Both the position numbers and the translations under genes were made by a program. The notes beneath the pieces are model-generated. The model did no database searches. It was not told where the DNA came from and saw nothing but the letters and a program-made list of their open reading frames with translations. DNA of 64,000 nt from Ilyonectria destructans (taxonomy: Eukaryota; Ascomycota; Sordariomycetes; Hypocreales; Nectriaceae), in contig JAHEWK010000004.1 of the NCBI GenBank assembly GCA_020740775.1, positions 3,410,001-3,474,000 on the forward strand, in the 5' to 3' direction. Below, piece after piece: positions 22,860 through 33,844 of this stretch (its first letter is position 1; each line of letters starts with the position of its first letter).

Positions 22860-23370
22860 CTATTTACTCACGTATGCCACGTTGAAATTGTTAGTAAGGC
22901 CAACGACCGGCAGATTCTCTATCCAGGGATCTTTGGTAGAGACAGGGACTGCGTAGCCAAGTGTATATGAACCCATATCTTTATTCAAAGCGGCTGTTGT
23001 CGAATCTGTACTTGTTAAGATACACATTAGCGTAGATGAATCATGAAAAACAAGGGTCGACAATTAGGAAAGAAACTATTGGCATGGATCGAGCAGTAGT
23101 TTTGCCATACAAATTTTCCCGTATTCAGTTCAGGGTAGAACTGGAAGTCCCGTATTACCTAGAGGATCTTAAGACATTTGTAATCGTCCAGAACTGCTGG
23201 AAGAGAGACAGCGGGTCATGGGGCAGGTCCGTTATGTCAAAGTCGTGTGTTGGAATACAGAAAGGCACGAAGGCATAGCCGCGTTTAGAGACGGCATTAA
23301 AGACGGGCCGACAGGTGTTATCAGCAGCCTGTTCACGGCGGCTGTTATCAATGGAGAATTATCGAGCTTG
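22860..23370 (-). pseudogene. Possible decayed gene, unrecognised
   Basis: On the minus strand about 65 codons without start (from ~23360 to ~23163) read like protein, including VFNAVSKRGYAFVPFCIPTH and DFDITDLPHDPLSLFQQFW, followed by stops. A second open piece at 23063-22860 includes DMGSYTLGYAVPVSTKDPW. The plus strand is open in other frames (23218-23658) but reads less protein-like. I could not assemble a full gene. It may be a broken gene or chance. Confidence 0.25.
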
Positions 23371-23861
23371 AAGCTTATTATGGGCGCATTTTATCTCAAG
23401 CTGATGTCAAGCACGTTTTTTGCTCGATTCAAGGAATGGCCACTTAGGAACGTTTTATTGAAGAACATCACTGAGTGCAACAAGATGACATTTCAATTGA
23501 AATTTGAATGGACCCCTTATCGAAGCCAGCCACATGCCAAGAGGCCACGGATTTTAGAAGGATCTCTTGCATCTCGTCAGAGCCTTGATCGGATAAGGCT
23601 TCAAACCCTGGTGGACATCGGGCACGCCAAGTCACCAATTCTCGCCCACTGGCAATAAAACCACACACTTGACCATAAAGTGAGCCTATGCACGCTAGTC
23701 TGTGATGTCGGCTTGCCTGGAGGGATGCGCATAGTCATGGATTACCGGGATGCGCGTCTGGCCCTGGTCGTGACGCATGATGATTATCAGCTACAAACAA
23801 CACGAACATGAGGACTCGGTATCAAAGAAGATAAATTAGGATATATATGAACCCCAGTCAG

Positions 23862-24010
23862 GTGAGGGAACGTAATGTTTGAATTTACTGCATTTTCGTT
23901 ATGCACGTCATCGTTGCTAAGGCCTAAGTTTGGGTTTCAAGCTGCTTTTTTCCATCTATCGGAATCCCGTCTAAGCTTTTCGCCCTGCAGCCATTCGTTC
24001 CTGTATCAAG
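23862..24010 (+). repeat. Dispersed repeat B, copy 2 of 2
   Basis: Partner of 16825-16990, same orientation, with more C's retained, so closer to the unmutated form. Confidence 0.7.
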
Positions 24011-24733
24011 GTTGTTACCTACAGACAGCAAGGTTGTTGACTGCAGACAACAGGGTTGAAGTCAGAAGGGTTGAATTGAAGCTTAAGGCAAAGACCAATG
24101 TGCAACAACCTTATTGTTCAGCTACTGTCTCTTCTGGTGCTGGATGTAGTACTTACTGTTTGTCTCTACTGTTCGAAAATACTATATAGTTTTAATTTAT
24201 CTTATAATATTGAGTAAAGCTATACAAGAAATTGCTCTGTTATATATATCTATAATTTAATAAAGAGAGATGCTTAGCAGTACAGTTTAAAGTACTCTAC
24301 TAAGAAGGAATTAACTATTCAGGAACAATGAACAAAGTGTTTGCTGTGGTAGCGTAGGGTATGGCTGCGAGTATTAACGAAAGATGAGACGACCTTTCGT
24401 CGGCACCCATTCTTTGTAGCGGCTGTTCAATGGCTAGTTGGGTGGGGAAAATTTAGCACAGCCTTCGGAATGGTTACCTCTCCAGTCAGCGCAGAAGATG
24501 ACAGGTGTTCAGATAGAACGAGGTACGTTTTTAAACCCCACTTAATCGGGAGGATTCAACCGCGCTTTGAAATCAACAATATTCTGTAGCACGTCCAGTT
24601 CACCGCAATGAGTACATATGCCACGATAAGTACTTCCCTTAATCATTTATCTCATTTGAGCATACTGAGCGAGACTCTCACATCTTTAACCCTTTCTTGA
24701 TTTATCATTCAAGAACTTCCTCAACTATCATCA

Positions 24734-25402
24734 ATGCCGAACTTGACACTCTACCTAGCCAACGGCTCGTGCGCCTTGGTGCCTCACGCCGTTCTCCTCC
24801 ACTTTGGCATCCCACACACCATCGTACCCATGAAATTCGGACCTGAGGGAATCGAATCCGTGGACGGAACCATCTCCCACGCCGATTATCTGAAAATCCA
24901 TCACTGGGGAAGCGTCCCCGCTTTAGATGTCGATGGAGAGGTCATTACGGAAGGGGTAGCCATCCTCAACTACATCTCATCTCTTGTACCTGAAGCAAAT
25001 CTATTCACGAATGATGATGGCATAGGTCGTGCGAGAGTAGCTGAATGGCTCAATTGGCTCTCTGGCACGTTGCACGGGTCTGGTTTCGGCATGATGGTTC
25101 GCCCTCGTCGGTTCGCAGATGACCCGGCCGCTATCGAAGTTGTTCAAGGGAAGGGCAAGGATCTTGTTGGGAAATGCTTCGCAAGGATTGACACGCGAGT
25201 CAAGGGTAGGGATTTCGCAGTCGGAGATACATTGACGGCTGCGGACTTTTACCTCTACATATTCTCCCGTTGGGGTAAAGAGCTCGGATTTGACATGGAG
25301 GCAGACTACCCGAATTATGTTAGGCTTGTCCGTCGCTTGGAGTCTGAAGAAGGAATCAGTAAGGCAATCAAGGCGGAGAGCCTCGAATTTCTCTATTTGT
25401 GA
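24734..25402 (+). CDS. Glutathione S-transferase, bacterial-type
   Basis: Single exon, 222 residues from ATG 24734. A thioredoxin-fold N-terminal domain (LYLANGSCALVPHAVLLHFG, then GSVPALDVDGEVITEGVAIL with the cis-Pro and the glutathione-contacting E-(G/S) turn) is followed by an all-helical C-terminal domain containing the N-capping motif in VGDTLTAADFYLYI. The NGSCALxPH start resembles beta-class or GstB-type bacterial enzymes rather than the CPWAHR omega type found at 41.7 kb. It conjugates or reduces electrophiles with glutathione in the cytosol. It is the first gene of the suggested metabolic cluster. Substrate unknown. Confidence 0.9.
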   Translation: MPNLTLYLANGSCALVPHAVLLHFGIPHTIVPMKFGPEGIESVDGTISHADYLKIHHWGSVPALDVDGEVITEGVAILNYISSLVPEANLFTNDDGIGRARVAEWLNWLSGTLHGSGFGMMVRPRRFADDPAAIEVVQGKGKDLVGKCFARIDTRVKGRDFAVGDTLTAADFYLYIFSRWGKELGFDMEADYPNYVRLVRRLESEEGISKAIKAESLEFLYL

Positions 25403-26220
25403 TATGATTACAGTATAAGGTATTTAGACTTAAACATAACAGAGAGTAATAGATGTCACAATAAGTGCTGCTATTTGTGCTATAGAATATTGCGATCCAG
25501 GCTGTGACAGTCACATAACCTACACTACTTGCACTAAACCCACGAGAGACCTATCTACCTGAAGCCCTTCTCAGAACCCTCGTACGACCCGATGTTTGAA
25601 CCCGGGTGTGCGCCTCACCCTCGCCAACAGTTGAGAAATTTGACAAAATAGCGATATATCAGGTTGTTGCGCATATGATGAGAAGCTGTGGGCTGACGCG
25701 TCATGAGCTAAACACTCGCGACGACTAACATAATTGTGGCGGCGCCGTGTGCCAGGCAGCAGAGTTGAGGCCCTTGCTAACTGGGTGATGGGTGTGATAT
25801 TCCGAAGCTACTGTTGCACCAGATGCAATCGCTTACGCGTCGCATGATTTCTCGGCCGGTAAGACGGGGAGATATTAAATGATACTGCCGTGCGTTAGTA
25901 ACAGGTCTCGCACAATACTGAACGGCATCACCGGGACCGAGACGATTTGGAGAGCCGGAATGATCCACTCTAGTTCCGCTTCGGCGCCGACAAAACATCA
26001 TCTTAGCCGATTCCAGGTTGCAACCACGTCGAAATGGGCAAATGAGACGCGTTTGAACTACGCGCGTATGTTGCTAGCGTAGCCTCGTCTCCAATGCCAA
26101 AGGCAGCGGTCACGAGCTGAAGACGCATATAAAGCAGGACAGCGCCAAGCCAAGCCAAGAGCAGTACGCCGTCACTCCACGACAATCGGTTTACCCAGCA
26201 TAATCCGTCATCCATTCATC
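25403..26220. other. Promoter region of the FAD monooxygenase
   Basis: No coding sequence. A TATA-like CATATAAAG lies at 26126-26134, about 90 bp before the ATG at 26221. Confidence 0.5.
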
Positions 26221-27474
26221 ATGGCGGCAGAAAGCGCCCACTTCCTGGAGGGCAAAAGAATCATCATCGCAGGCTCTGGCATTGCTGGACTGTCATTTGT
26301 CGTTGCCCTGCGCAAGCAATGGGACCCCGCGTTCAAACCGCCCGACATTGTCATTTACGACCGAGACAATCGAGAGGTCAGTCAAAAAAGGGAGGGCTAT
26401 TCGCTGTCCCTCAACGGGAAGGACAAGGACAGCGGCCTCGTGGCTATCCGCCATCTCGGTCTTCTAGATGAGATCCTCAAGCATGCCGTCACTGGGCCCG
26501 ACAGCGTGAAATCCTTTCGAATGTGGGACAAGGACTGGAACTCTCTAATGGAACTGAGCTTCAAACCCTACGACGGACTACCCACAGCCGGCATTCGCAT
26601 CGCCCGCAGAGACCTCCGCAACATCTTGACAGAGGTGGGTGAGAGCGCCAACAACATCACCTGGGGGACCAGCTGCACCTCGGCCGAGGTTCTGGAAAAT
26701 GGTCGAATCCGCGTTCATCTATCTCGGAGCGACAAACCCAACACGACTGAGACTGAAGAGTGTGATCTTTTGATCGCAGCCGACGGAGCCAACAGCAAAA
26801 TCCGAGCCGTCTTCCGGCCAGATGATACTCTCATCTACCGTGGAGCGATGCAAATGGGCGGCGTGGCCAAGTTCCCCGATGGGATCCCGAAGCCCATTGA
26901 CGAGAGCTGGGGAATTGCCGTCTCCGGTCAAGGGGTAGCCTGTTTCATGTCGCCTGTCGACAAGACAAGCGCTGTATGGGGACTGAGTCGCAATGAAGAA
27001 CAACCTCGGCCCGTATTTAATAGTGACTCGCCAGATGAAGCTGAGGCTTTGTTGGCTGAGGTTCGACAGATAGGCCACATGCTGCAAGGACCATTCCCTG
27101 CCATGGTCGCTGCCACGGAACCGAGCTCAACTTTTGTCCTCCCGACACGAGACAAGGTGCCTTTTACTCATGAGACGACTCCCAAGGGTGTTATCTTCAT
27201 CGGCGACAGCAACCACGCAGTCAGCCCGTTTGCAGGAAACGGCGCAAACCTCGCATTGAAGGACGGCTGGGATCTCGCGGCGCAGTTGTGTGAGAGCAAG
27301 ACATTGGAGGCGGCTGTTGCTGCATACGACAAGCTTGCGTTTCCCCGCGCGGTAAAGACGGTCGAGTCATCACATCGGAGGATTGCCGTGGCTCATTCTA
27401 GCGGCGTCAAGTTCGGGCTTCTACGGGTTGTGTTTGGCGTTGGCAGTTGGCTTATGTGGCTTACTGGGAGGTAG
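26221..27474 (+). CDS. FAD-dependent monooxygenase (PHBH/salicylate-hydroxylase type)
   Basis: Single exon, 417 residues from ATG 26221. Motifs are in the order expected for group A flavoprotein monooxygenases: the dinucleotide fold GSGIAGLSFVVAL at ~19-31, RIARRDLRNIL around residue 120, the DG motif LLIAADGANSKIR around 185-197, and the GD motif IFIGDSNHAVSPFAGNGANL around 325-345. A hydrophobic C-terminal stretch (LLRVVFGVGSWLMWL) may sit on a membrane. These enzymes hydroxylate aromatic or polyketide-like substrates using NAD(P)H and O2. Neighbours are a GST upstream and an aldolase-like gene downstream on the same strand. The exact substrate cannot be read from sequence. Confidence 0.93.
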   Translation: MAAESAHFLEGKRIIIAGSGIAGLSFVVALRKQWDPAFKPPDIVIYDRDNREVSQKREGYSLSLNGKDKDSGLVAIRHLGLLDEILKHAVTGPDSVKSFRMWDKDWNSLMELSFKPYDGLPTAGIRIARRDLRNILTEVGESANNITWGTSCTSAEVLENGRIRVHLSRSDKPNTTETEECDLLIAADGANSKIRAVFRPDDTLIYRGAMQMGGVAKFPDGIPKPIDESWGIAVSGQGVACFMSPVDKTSAVWGLSRNEEQPRPVFNSDSPDEAEALLAEVRQIGHMLQGPFPAMVAATEPSSTFVLPTRDKVPFTHETTPKGVIFIGDSNHAVSPFAGNGANLALKDGWDLAAQLCESKTLEAAVAAYDKLAFPRAVKTVESSHRRIAVAHSSGVKFGLLRVVFGVGSWLMWLTGR

Positions 27475-28071
27475 AGCGTCAATTACATTGGGGGATGCAC
27501 GACGCCAGTTGCTAAGTGGGATGATATTGGTTCTCTGGCGTTGTAATCAAGCACACCACTCTGGAAATAATGAAATGAACCACAACATTGCCAATAATTT
27601 ACTACAACAACTGATATTTTCTAATACGGACTTAACTGGCCAATGAACCTGGCGGATGACGGCATGTTCTCCATACAAACCCCAGACTGAACTAAGTAGG
27701 AGACTCCGACAAGACTCCACATAGCGGTTCCTTTGAGAGGGGCTAGGCCGAGCTACTCCAGAGCGATGGTGCGTTTTCGTCCGTCGCTCGGAGTTTCCTA
27801 CTTGGCAGCCGAGTCCAATTGCCGGATTGTGTTCCATCCGTCGGCATATTGGCCGAATGATCAGGGTTGGCCCACTCCAACAACGCCAGCTCTCATCTTC
27901 TCAGCATCAAACAACTGCCGAGACTCACAACATGCGGGGAGTTTATCCACACGTGACGGTGTTTATCAGTGACAGTATGTGTGCATATACAAATTGAATC
28001 TCGTTGGTAGCTCTGTCGGAATTTTCACAATCACGCTTGAAAGGATATCCTCGACGACAAACTCGGCAGCC
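27475..28071. other. Intergenic
   Basis: About 600 bp between two co-directional genes. No gene seen. Confidence 0.5.
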
Positions 28072-29063
28072 ATGGCAACCACAACCACAACTACTTTGAC
28101 CGCACAAGATGTCGTCACCACCGTGCCGATCATCCCTAAAAGCCATAACTCCCCAGCTGGCATTCAGCGACGTCGTGTCGATGACACCTTCATGGACGGT
28201 CTATCGACTCTGAATGGAGAGGGTGCCACTATCGGCCGAGGCGCTCCACTCCAAGGAATCCCGACATTCTCAGATCCTTATCAAGAACGTAAGTGGGTAT
28301 TGGAGCGCATGGCAGGTGCTTTTCGCGTCATTGCCCGCAAGGGATACCTTGAAGGCTCTGCAGGGCACATTTCGGTCCGCGACCCCGTCGATCCAGACAC
28401 GTTTTGGATCAACCCGTGAGTGGAGCCGCCGTCAAAAATGGCGAATTGGCATTAATAAATGGGTAGATTAGGAAGACACTTTGCCATGATGAGGGTGAGC
28501 GACCTAGTGCAGGTCAATATGCAGGGAGACATCATTGGTGGTAATCGGGTATGTTCTTTACTCCGTAATGTACTGGTGAATTTGCGTGCTGACAGACAAA
28601 GGCGTGTATCAACAACGCGGGTTTCAACATTCACTCCGCCATTCATCACGCACGCTCAGACGTGAACGCTGCCTGCCATTTCCACAGCGTACATGGAAAA
28701 GCTTGGTCATGCTTCGGCCTCCCCCTAGACATGTTGAACCAAGACGCATGCACTTTCTACAACGACCACGCCGTCCATAACATGTTTAGTGGCATTGTGT
28801 TTGAAGCCTCAGAGGGCGAGAGAATTGCCAAAGCCCTGGGCAACAAGCGATGTGCAATTCTTCAAAATCACGGACTTCTTACTACTGGTGGCACTGTCGA
28901 CGAAGCAACGGCCCTCTTTACCCTGATGGAAAATACCTGCCACGCACAGTTGTTAGCTGAAGCGGCAACAGCGTCTGGGATTCAGAAGCAGATATGTCCT
29001 CATGAGGAGGCTGAGTACACCTACAGACTCACAACCCCAGAGGCAATGTGGCTGGAATTCTAA
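28072..29063 (+). CDS. Class II aldolase/adducin-domain protein, probably C-terminally truncated
   Basis: Three exons, 28072-28415, 28467-28548 and 28596-29063, 297 residues. The splices restore FWINP-LGRHF and IIGGNR-TKACINNAGF, as in family members. Metal-binding histidines typical of class II aldolases are visible: AGHIS in exon 1, ACHFHSVHGKAW in exon 3, and NHGLLT. Fungal members are mostly uncharacterised; characterised relatives cleave or epimerise sugar phosphates. The stop TAA at 29061-29063 falls after WLEF. The next 17 codons stay open to a TAG and read PDYEYELELSNGRFLS, like the usual family end with Gln at the stop position (CAA to TAA). The protein is thus probably shortened by about 18 residues. 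The core active site is intact. Confidence 0.85.
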
Positions 29064-29831
29064 CCCGACTATGAATATGAGCTGGAGTTATCTAACGGAA
29101 GATTTCTCTCATAGTTAAGGACTAATTATTGAATCAAATGATAACAGTGATAATAAATTGATATCATAACTTTCTTTCATGGGCTCCCTCTACGTCAGCC
29201 CGAGTGTTAAACTACTTGTTGAGATTTGCCTGATAATATTAACGTCAAGCTCGTGAAGAGTCTCACAATCTAGTATTAGCTTTGATGGGTCATTTGTATT
29301 AAGTCACAATTCGGTTGTTTTTCTTCATCTCCTTTTCGGCCACGCTAGGCAGCACCTCGTAGATGAGTTGTGTCGTTGTCAAGTATGTCAACGCCAACGG
29401 CTTCTCGGCGACACCTTCTTTCTCAAAAGGCGACATGCATACTGTCGAGCTCACTTGGCTTAGCGTGCTAACACCTCGTAGGTATTTCTGGGCCCTCCGC
29501 TTCCCATCAGTGTCATTACGGGATTCACTGCGTATGTTGTCCCTAACTAAAGCTCGTAGTCCTCTTCTTGTAGGGCATGTGCTAGTATTCCTCTTTCCCA
29601 TGTTCCTTTCAAAGCATTGTCACAAGCAAGGGCTTTTTTATGTTCGAAGTCTAGCTTGTTACGGTCAATTATAGTATCAAGACAGCGTTCTACAACTATT
29701 TCGAACCGACGAGTGTTTTTATTCTGACAATGGGAATGAACGGTATTGTTTCTCCAGTCAGTACTGCATGTTATTCTAACCACCTGCTCCGCTTTGCAGC
29801 ATTTCTCCCATTACAGTATGCGGTTGTTTGA
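29064..29831. other. Intergenic; begins with the orphaned aldolase tail
   Basis: 29064-29114 codes the detached aldolase C-terminus in frame. The rest has only short ORFs. The two genes converge here. Confidence 0.5.
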
Positions 29832-31297
29832 CTACAAACGCACCTCGTCCATAGATAGATCAGACAAGGCCTGAGTGGCGCCTCGCTTACCGCTTCGTAG
29901 TGCTCCCTCCATGTACCCGCGCCACTCGTTCGTCAGCTCCGTGCCTACAAAATAGACACCACCAAACTTCTCTGTAATCATCTCTCCATCAGCGCCCTCG
30001 CCGATGACCGTACTGGGAGGCGTAGTGGCAAGAGGACAGCCCCATCCGGCCCACCTATCCTGCATCCACTCGGAAGTGATGGAATCCAAGAACTCAGACT
30101 TGACAGCTTCGTATCCCACGCCAAACAAGGAACCCAGCTGTTTCAGAATTGTCTCGCGGCGGTCGTCGTCGTCAAGGCCCGCCCACTTTCGTCCCGGGCC
30201 TGCGGTGAGGAAGCATGCCAATGCATAGTTTCCTTGGTCATCAACTGAAGTATCACGACAATGGTTGATGGGTCCTCGGAAGCTCTGTGCGAGCCCGCAA
30301 GAACCCTGCCGCCTCCAGAAAGGTGTCTTGAACAAGCAAATGAACTTGATGTAGCACCCGTAGCGCACAGCTTTAGTGTACATGTCTCTCTGGCGTGGGA
30401 GTGGCGGGTTAAAGGTGACGTTCTTGTACTCGGGTCCAGGGATGCTGACGATGACCTTTCGTGCCTTGAACTTATGACCGCCTGCCGTAGTCACGGTACA
30501 GAGCTTCGATGTGTCTTGAGTGATAGAACTGACGGGGGAGTTGAATTTGATAGACCCAGTAGGTAGCAAACCCGACATGCCGATCGAAATGGACTGGGTG
30601 CCCTCCTGGAGACGGAGATGTTGGGCTCCATCTTTGCCGTCGTATCGCAGATTCACAATCCCCAACCCACCACGGGCAATCTCCAGAAAGGAGAGTGCCG
30701 AAACATCACTAGGATCTTGACCCAGCGTGCCACGACACCAGAGCCGCGCAGTGTGCAGAGCTCGTGTTCCAGCCCCAGCATCTCTGCACCATTGTTCGAA
30801 TGTCATGCTGTCGAGTTCGCCACGCTTGGGCTGTTGGAAATTCTCCTGGTTGAGTGATGCCGCTTCGACCATGTCTCGCATGGCGGTGATGTTATCCACC
30901 TCGGCTTGCCCAAACTGCAGGTATGTTAACCAGCAAGACTTCGGCGACGATAAGTATGGATATCACGTACCTTGGGCATTTCGCCAAACGGAAACATATG
31001 GCAATCGCCGTTGGTATCTTCACTGGCCACTAAACCCACGACGTTCTGTACGACCGGCGTCAGGCCAAATCTCTGGCAGTAGCTCCAGACATGCGACTGG
31101 TTGGTATCATTAAGCCACGCCGCTCCCATCTCCTGAACGCCTTTGCCATCGAGGCGCTGCACCGAGTTGGTCTTGCCCCCAACACGCTCGCGAGCCTCAA
31201 GTATCGTGACAGATCGGCCAGCTTCGTGCAGGTCCAATGCTGCCTGGAGGCCGCTCAGCCCGGCGCCGATGATAACTGCATCAACAATGTCTGCCAT
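29832..31297 (-). CDS. Flavin-containing amine oxidase
   Basis: Two exons, 31297-30971 and 30914-29832, joined across a 56-bp intron (GTACGT donor, CTGCAG acceptor, phase 0) into 469 residues. The N-terminus carries the FAD-binding [16 protein letters not shown] and [13 protein letters not shown], then [16 protein letters not shown]. The C-terminus carries [20 protein letters not shown], the conserved flavin-contact segment of monoamine oxidases. No signal peptide and no SKL peroxisome tag. It would oxidise a primary or secondary amine to the imine/aldehyde with H2O2 release. A broken relative lies at 51.5-52.5 kb. With the aminotransferase at 36-38 kb it gives the cluster two ways to remove nitrogen. 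Confidence 0.93.
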
Positions 31298-32859
31298 TTC
31301 GTGGAAGTTATGGTGTAATGATGGGTGTAGAATATGGTGTGGTTATCGAATGCTACCAAGATAAGGCCGTGGTGATAGCAAAGCTGGAGGATAATTATAG
31401 TGGATGTTGCTCTATTCCCCGGTGAACCCCGCCCGAGATCGGTTCGTCTCGTCACAGCGTTTACGCTAAGTTGAAGCTGTTGGGGACCGGCCCGGTCGAC
31501 CAAGAACAGTTAGCATTCCAAGACATCAGAGAATCATCATTCTACTCAACAAGCATCTCCTAGCCCACAATGTTCGGATCGCTGCCAATAATGCTTCGAC
31601 ACTTAGAGCTTATCGCGGGGAATATGGGGCTCTCGGTCGGGCGTGTCCAGACCGAGAGATCCCAGAGGCCGGCATTGCAAAGGGAGGCGTCTCCGAGCTA
31701 ATCATGACGCGGGGGTAATCATTAGCCCAGCCACTAGCTAGCTATTTACGCCCTTCACAACAATCCGTCATACAAGAAACGGTTGTCGAGGGCGTCTCGG
31801 GACGCAGCCGAGTGGCCGGCAATTGATCCGTAAGGTCAGCGAACGACGACGGCCCCACTTGATGATGAACATCTCGGAGTCGACTTCCCTGCAAACCGGA
31901 AGACACGATATGATCCCGGTGCCGGCATCTCGCAATGGCGTTGGAGAGCGAGTAAAAAAGAAAAAGGCCCGCTTCCGGTCGTGATATTCAGGAAACACCC
32001 TCCGTACATCGGCTTGCCTTGTACACTTGAGACACTCCAATGTTCCGGCCATCAAAAGACGACGAACTAAAGAGGAGTCATTCATGATTCATTTGCGATA
32101 TCGCTAGTTGACTCACTCATGCATATATATCCAGTACGGCTACTACTGCTTGAGAAGGACGGGAAAAGAATGTGGAAAACGCGCGATAATACTACGGAGC
32201 TCCAAGTCCAGGACTGTCCAAGCAGCCCAGAATCAAGGCGCCGACTTCATCGTCTTGATATACTCCCCCACACCATGACAGTACTCAAGAAGTACAGTAA
32301 CCTCCTCCAGGGAGTCTGGCATTTGGCGCTCTGCCTAAGGCTAAGGTTTAGTCATCACACCCTGTTGTGTGGAGGATTGATCTTGCATTCACGAGGTGCT
32401 CAATAGACTCGTGATCATAGGTAAGTTCCTGGTTACGGGCACTGGGATGTTTCACAGCCGAACTCACGAGTTACGCCGCAGCTGAGATATGCCCTTTCAC
32501 TAAGTATTTGCCGTTTGCGTCGTCCATGAAAATTACATTACTAGCTAAAAGGATCCTTCTAAAACCCCTAAAGTTGAAGGGAGATTCAAGATACATTTTC
32601 AATCAACTGTGCCAAACATTGCCTCCTTCTATATTACTCAAGGCCCTTTGACTGTAATTTCCGCATTTTCTCCGGTCAACTAGTCCCCCAGCGTCCTCAC
32701 TAGAAGATCACAGATAAACTCTGAGCATTATAAACAGAGGGGCCTCTCAGTAGATATTACTCAGATGCGACAACTCTAACATCTACAGTTAATTTCTTGA
32801 TTGATGCTATGAAACATGATATCGAGTAAAGCCAAAAAGAAAAAATGGTATGAAACATG
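31298..32859. other. Intergenic, amine-oxidase promoter side
   Basis: No gene supported. A 9-bp inverted repeat lies at 31630-31658 (listed). The short palindrome GGTCGACC occurs near 31494. Confidence 0.45.
31630..31658. promoter_or_regulatory. Inverted repeat, possible Zn2Cys6 operator
   Basis: CTCTCGGTC and GACCGAGAG form perfect 9-bp arms separated by 11 bp, containing CGG and CCG half-sites in the arrangement zinc-cluster dimers bind. It lies about 330 bp upstream of the amine-oxidase ATG. One arm-like GACCGAGA also occurs near 25937, upstream of the FAD monooxygenase. No binding is proven. Confidence 0.35.
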
Positions 32860-33844
32860 CTAGACCCCCGGCTCCAGTATTGATGTAAACCGTAACATCC
32901 CTTGGCTAGGGACGTGGCTATGACCATCCCGGTCTGTGCTAAGACTTATAGCCTCCCCGTCATCTGCAAGGCTGCACTGTTCTTTGCACTTTTGCCGAAT
33001 CACAGCTAGTGAATCGCTCCCGAGGATAACTCGTACCACCCATGGTTGCTCAGCAAAAAGCCCTTTGCGCTGTACGCAATCCACGACACGCTCCGCCAAT
33101 TTGTTGACGTCCCCGGGCATGTTCGGTCCAATGTCTGTGGCGAAGACGTTCATCATATCGTCAAACAGAGGATTGTAGTCCGCTATCGCTGGTTTGTATT
33201 TTCCGAACCCATCATTAGACCCCTCGCGAGGCATCCCGAGCTGTGATACAAAACCACCGGGCTCAAAGATGACGCAGCGGATGTTGAATGGCTGGACCTC
33301 GGTTGCAAGTCCCTCAACAAAAATGTCAAGAGCAGCTTTTGAGGCGGCGTAGTGCGAGAGGAAGGGAATGGCTCCCCACCCTACACCAGCACCAGTAAAT
33401 GCAATAGTGCCGCTTTTCTGGGCTCGGAAATAGGGCAGGATTGCCTGTGTGATGCGCAAAGTGCCGAAGAGGTTGACGTTGAAGATGTTGTCAACGAAAT
33501 CATCACTATAATGCTTTGTTAGACCGTCCGAGTACATAAAATTGTTAGGTAACTCACTCGGCTTCCTCAAAGCTCTTTGGTGCCGAGATACCGGCATTGT
33601 TCATCAGGACGTCGATACGCCCCCAAACTTCCCAGGCTTGTTTCACTCGAGCATTGATTTCAGACCGAGGTGCAGTGACGTCAAGGTCGATGACGGCTAC
33701 ATTTTCCGACTTCAAATGCTCGAGTCGTGTTACTGCGTTCCGACCTGTGGCAATCACCTTGTCGCCTCTTGCGACCAGTTGCTCGACGAGGGCAGCTCCA
33801 AGCCCGGAGGTGGTCGCTGTAACGAGCCAGATGAGTTGTGTCAT
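32860..33844 (-). CDS. Short-chain dehydrogenase/reductase
   Basis: Two exons, 33844-33558 and 33505-32860, joined across a 52-bp intron (GTGAGT donor, TATAG acceptor), giving 310 residues. A classical SDR: nucleotide-binding VTATTSGLGAAL, an acidic IDLDV block, NNAG, the catalytic Ser region followed by YAASK with Tyr and Lys, then the PGG segment. The first Gly of the TGxxxGxG motif is Ala here, a conservative change that could alter cofactor binding. The family reduces carbonyls or oxidises alcohols with NAD(P)(H). It is probably transcribed apart from the amine oxidase, though on the same strand, 1.5 kb away. It starts about 540 bp from the divergent regulator gene, so they may share a promoter region. 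Confidence 0.9.

Larger units (their letters stand above)
20521..24733. other. 4.2-kb gene-poor stretch
   Basis: 20521-22700 holds only short ORFs. 22860-23370 has a possible decayed gene on the minus strand. 23862-24010 is a dispersed repeat copy. 24190-24300 is AT-rich. No tRNA or other RNA gene was recognised. Confidence 0.45.

Noticed and set aside
25560..25640. GGGTTCAAA, resembling a tRNA B box, on the minus strand
   Set aside because: Lacks the CC pair closing the B box and no cloverleaf arms or A box can be drawn.
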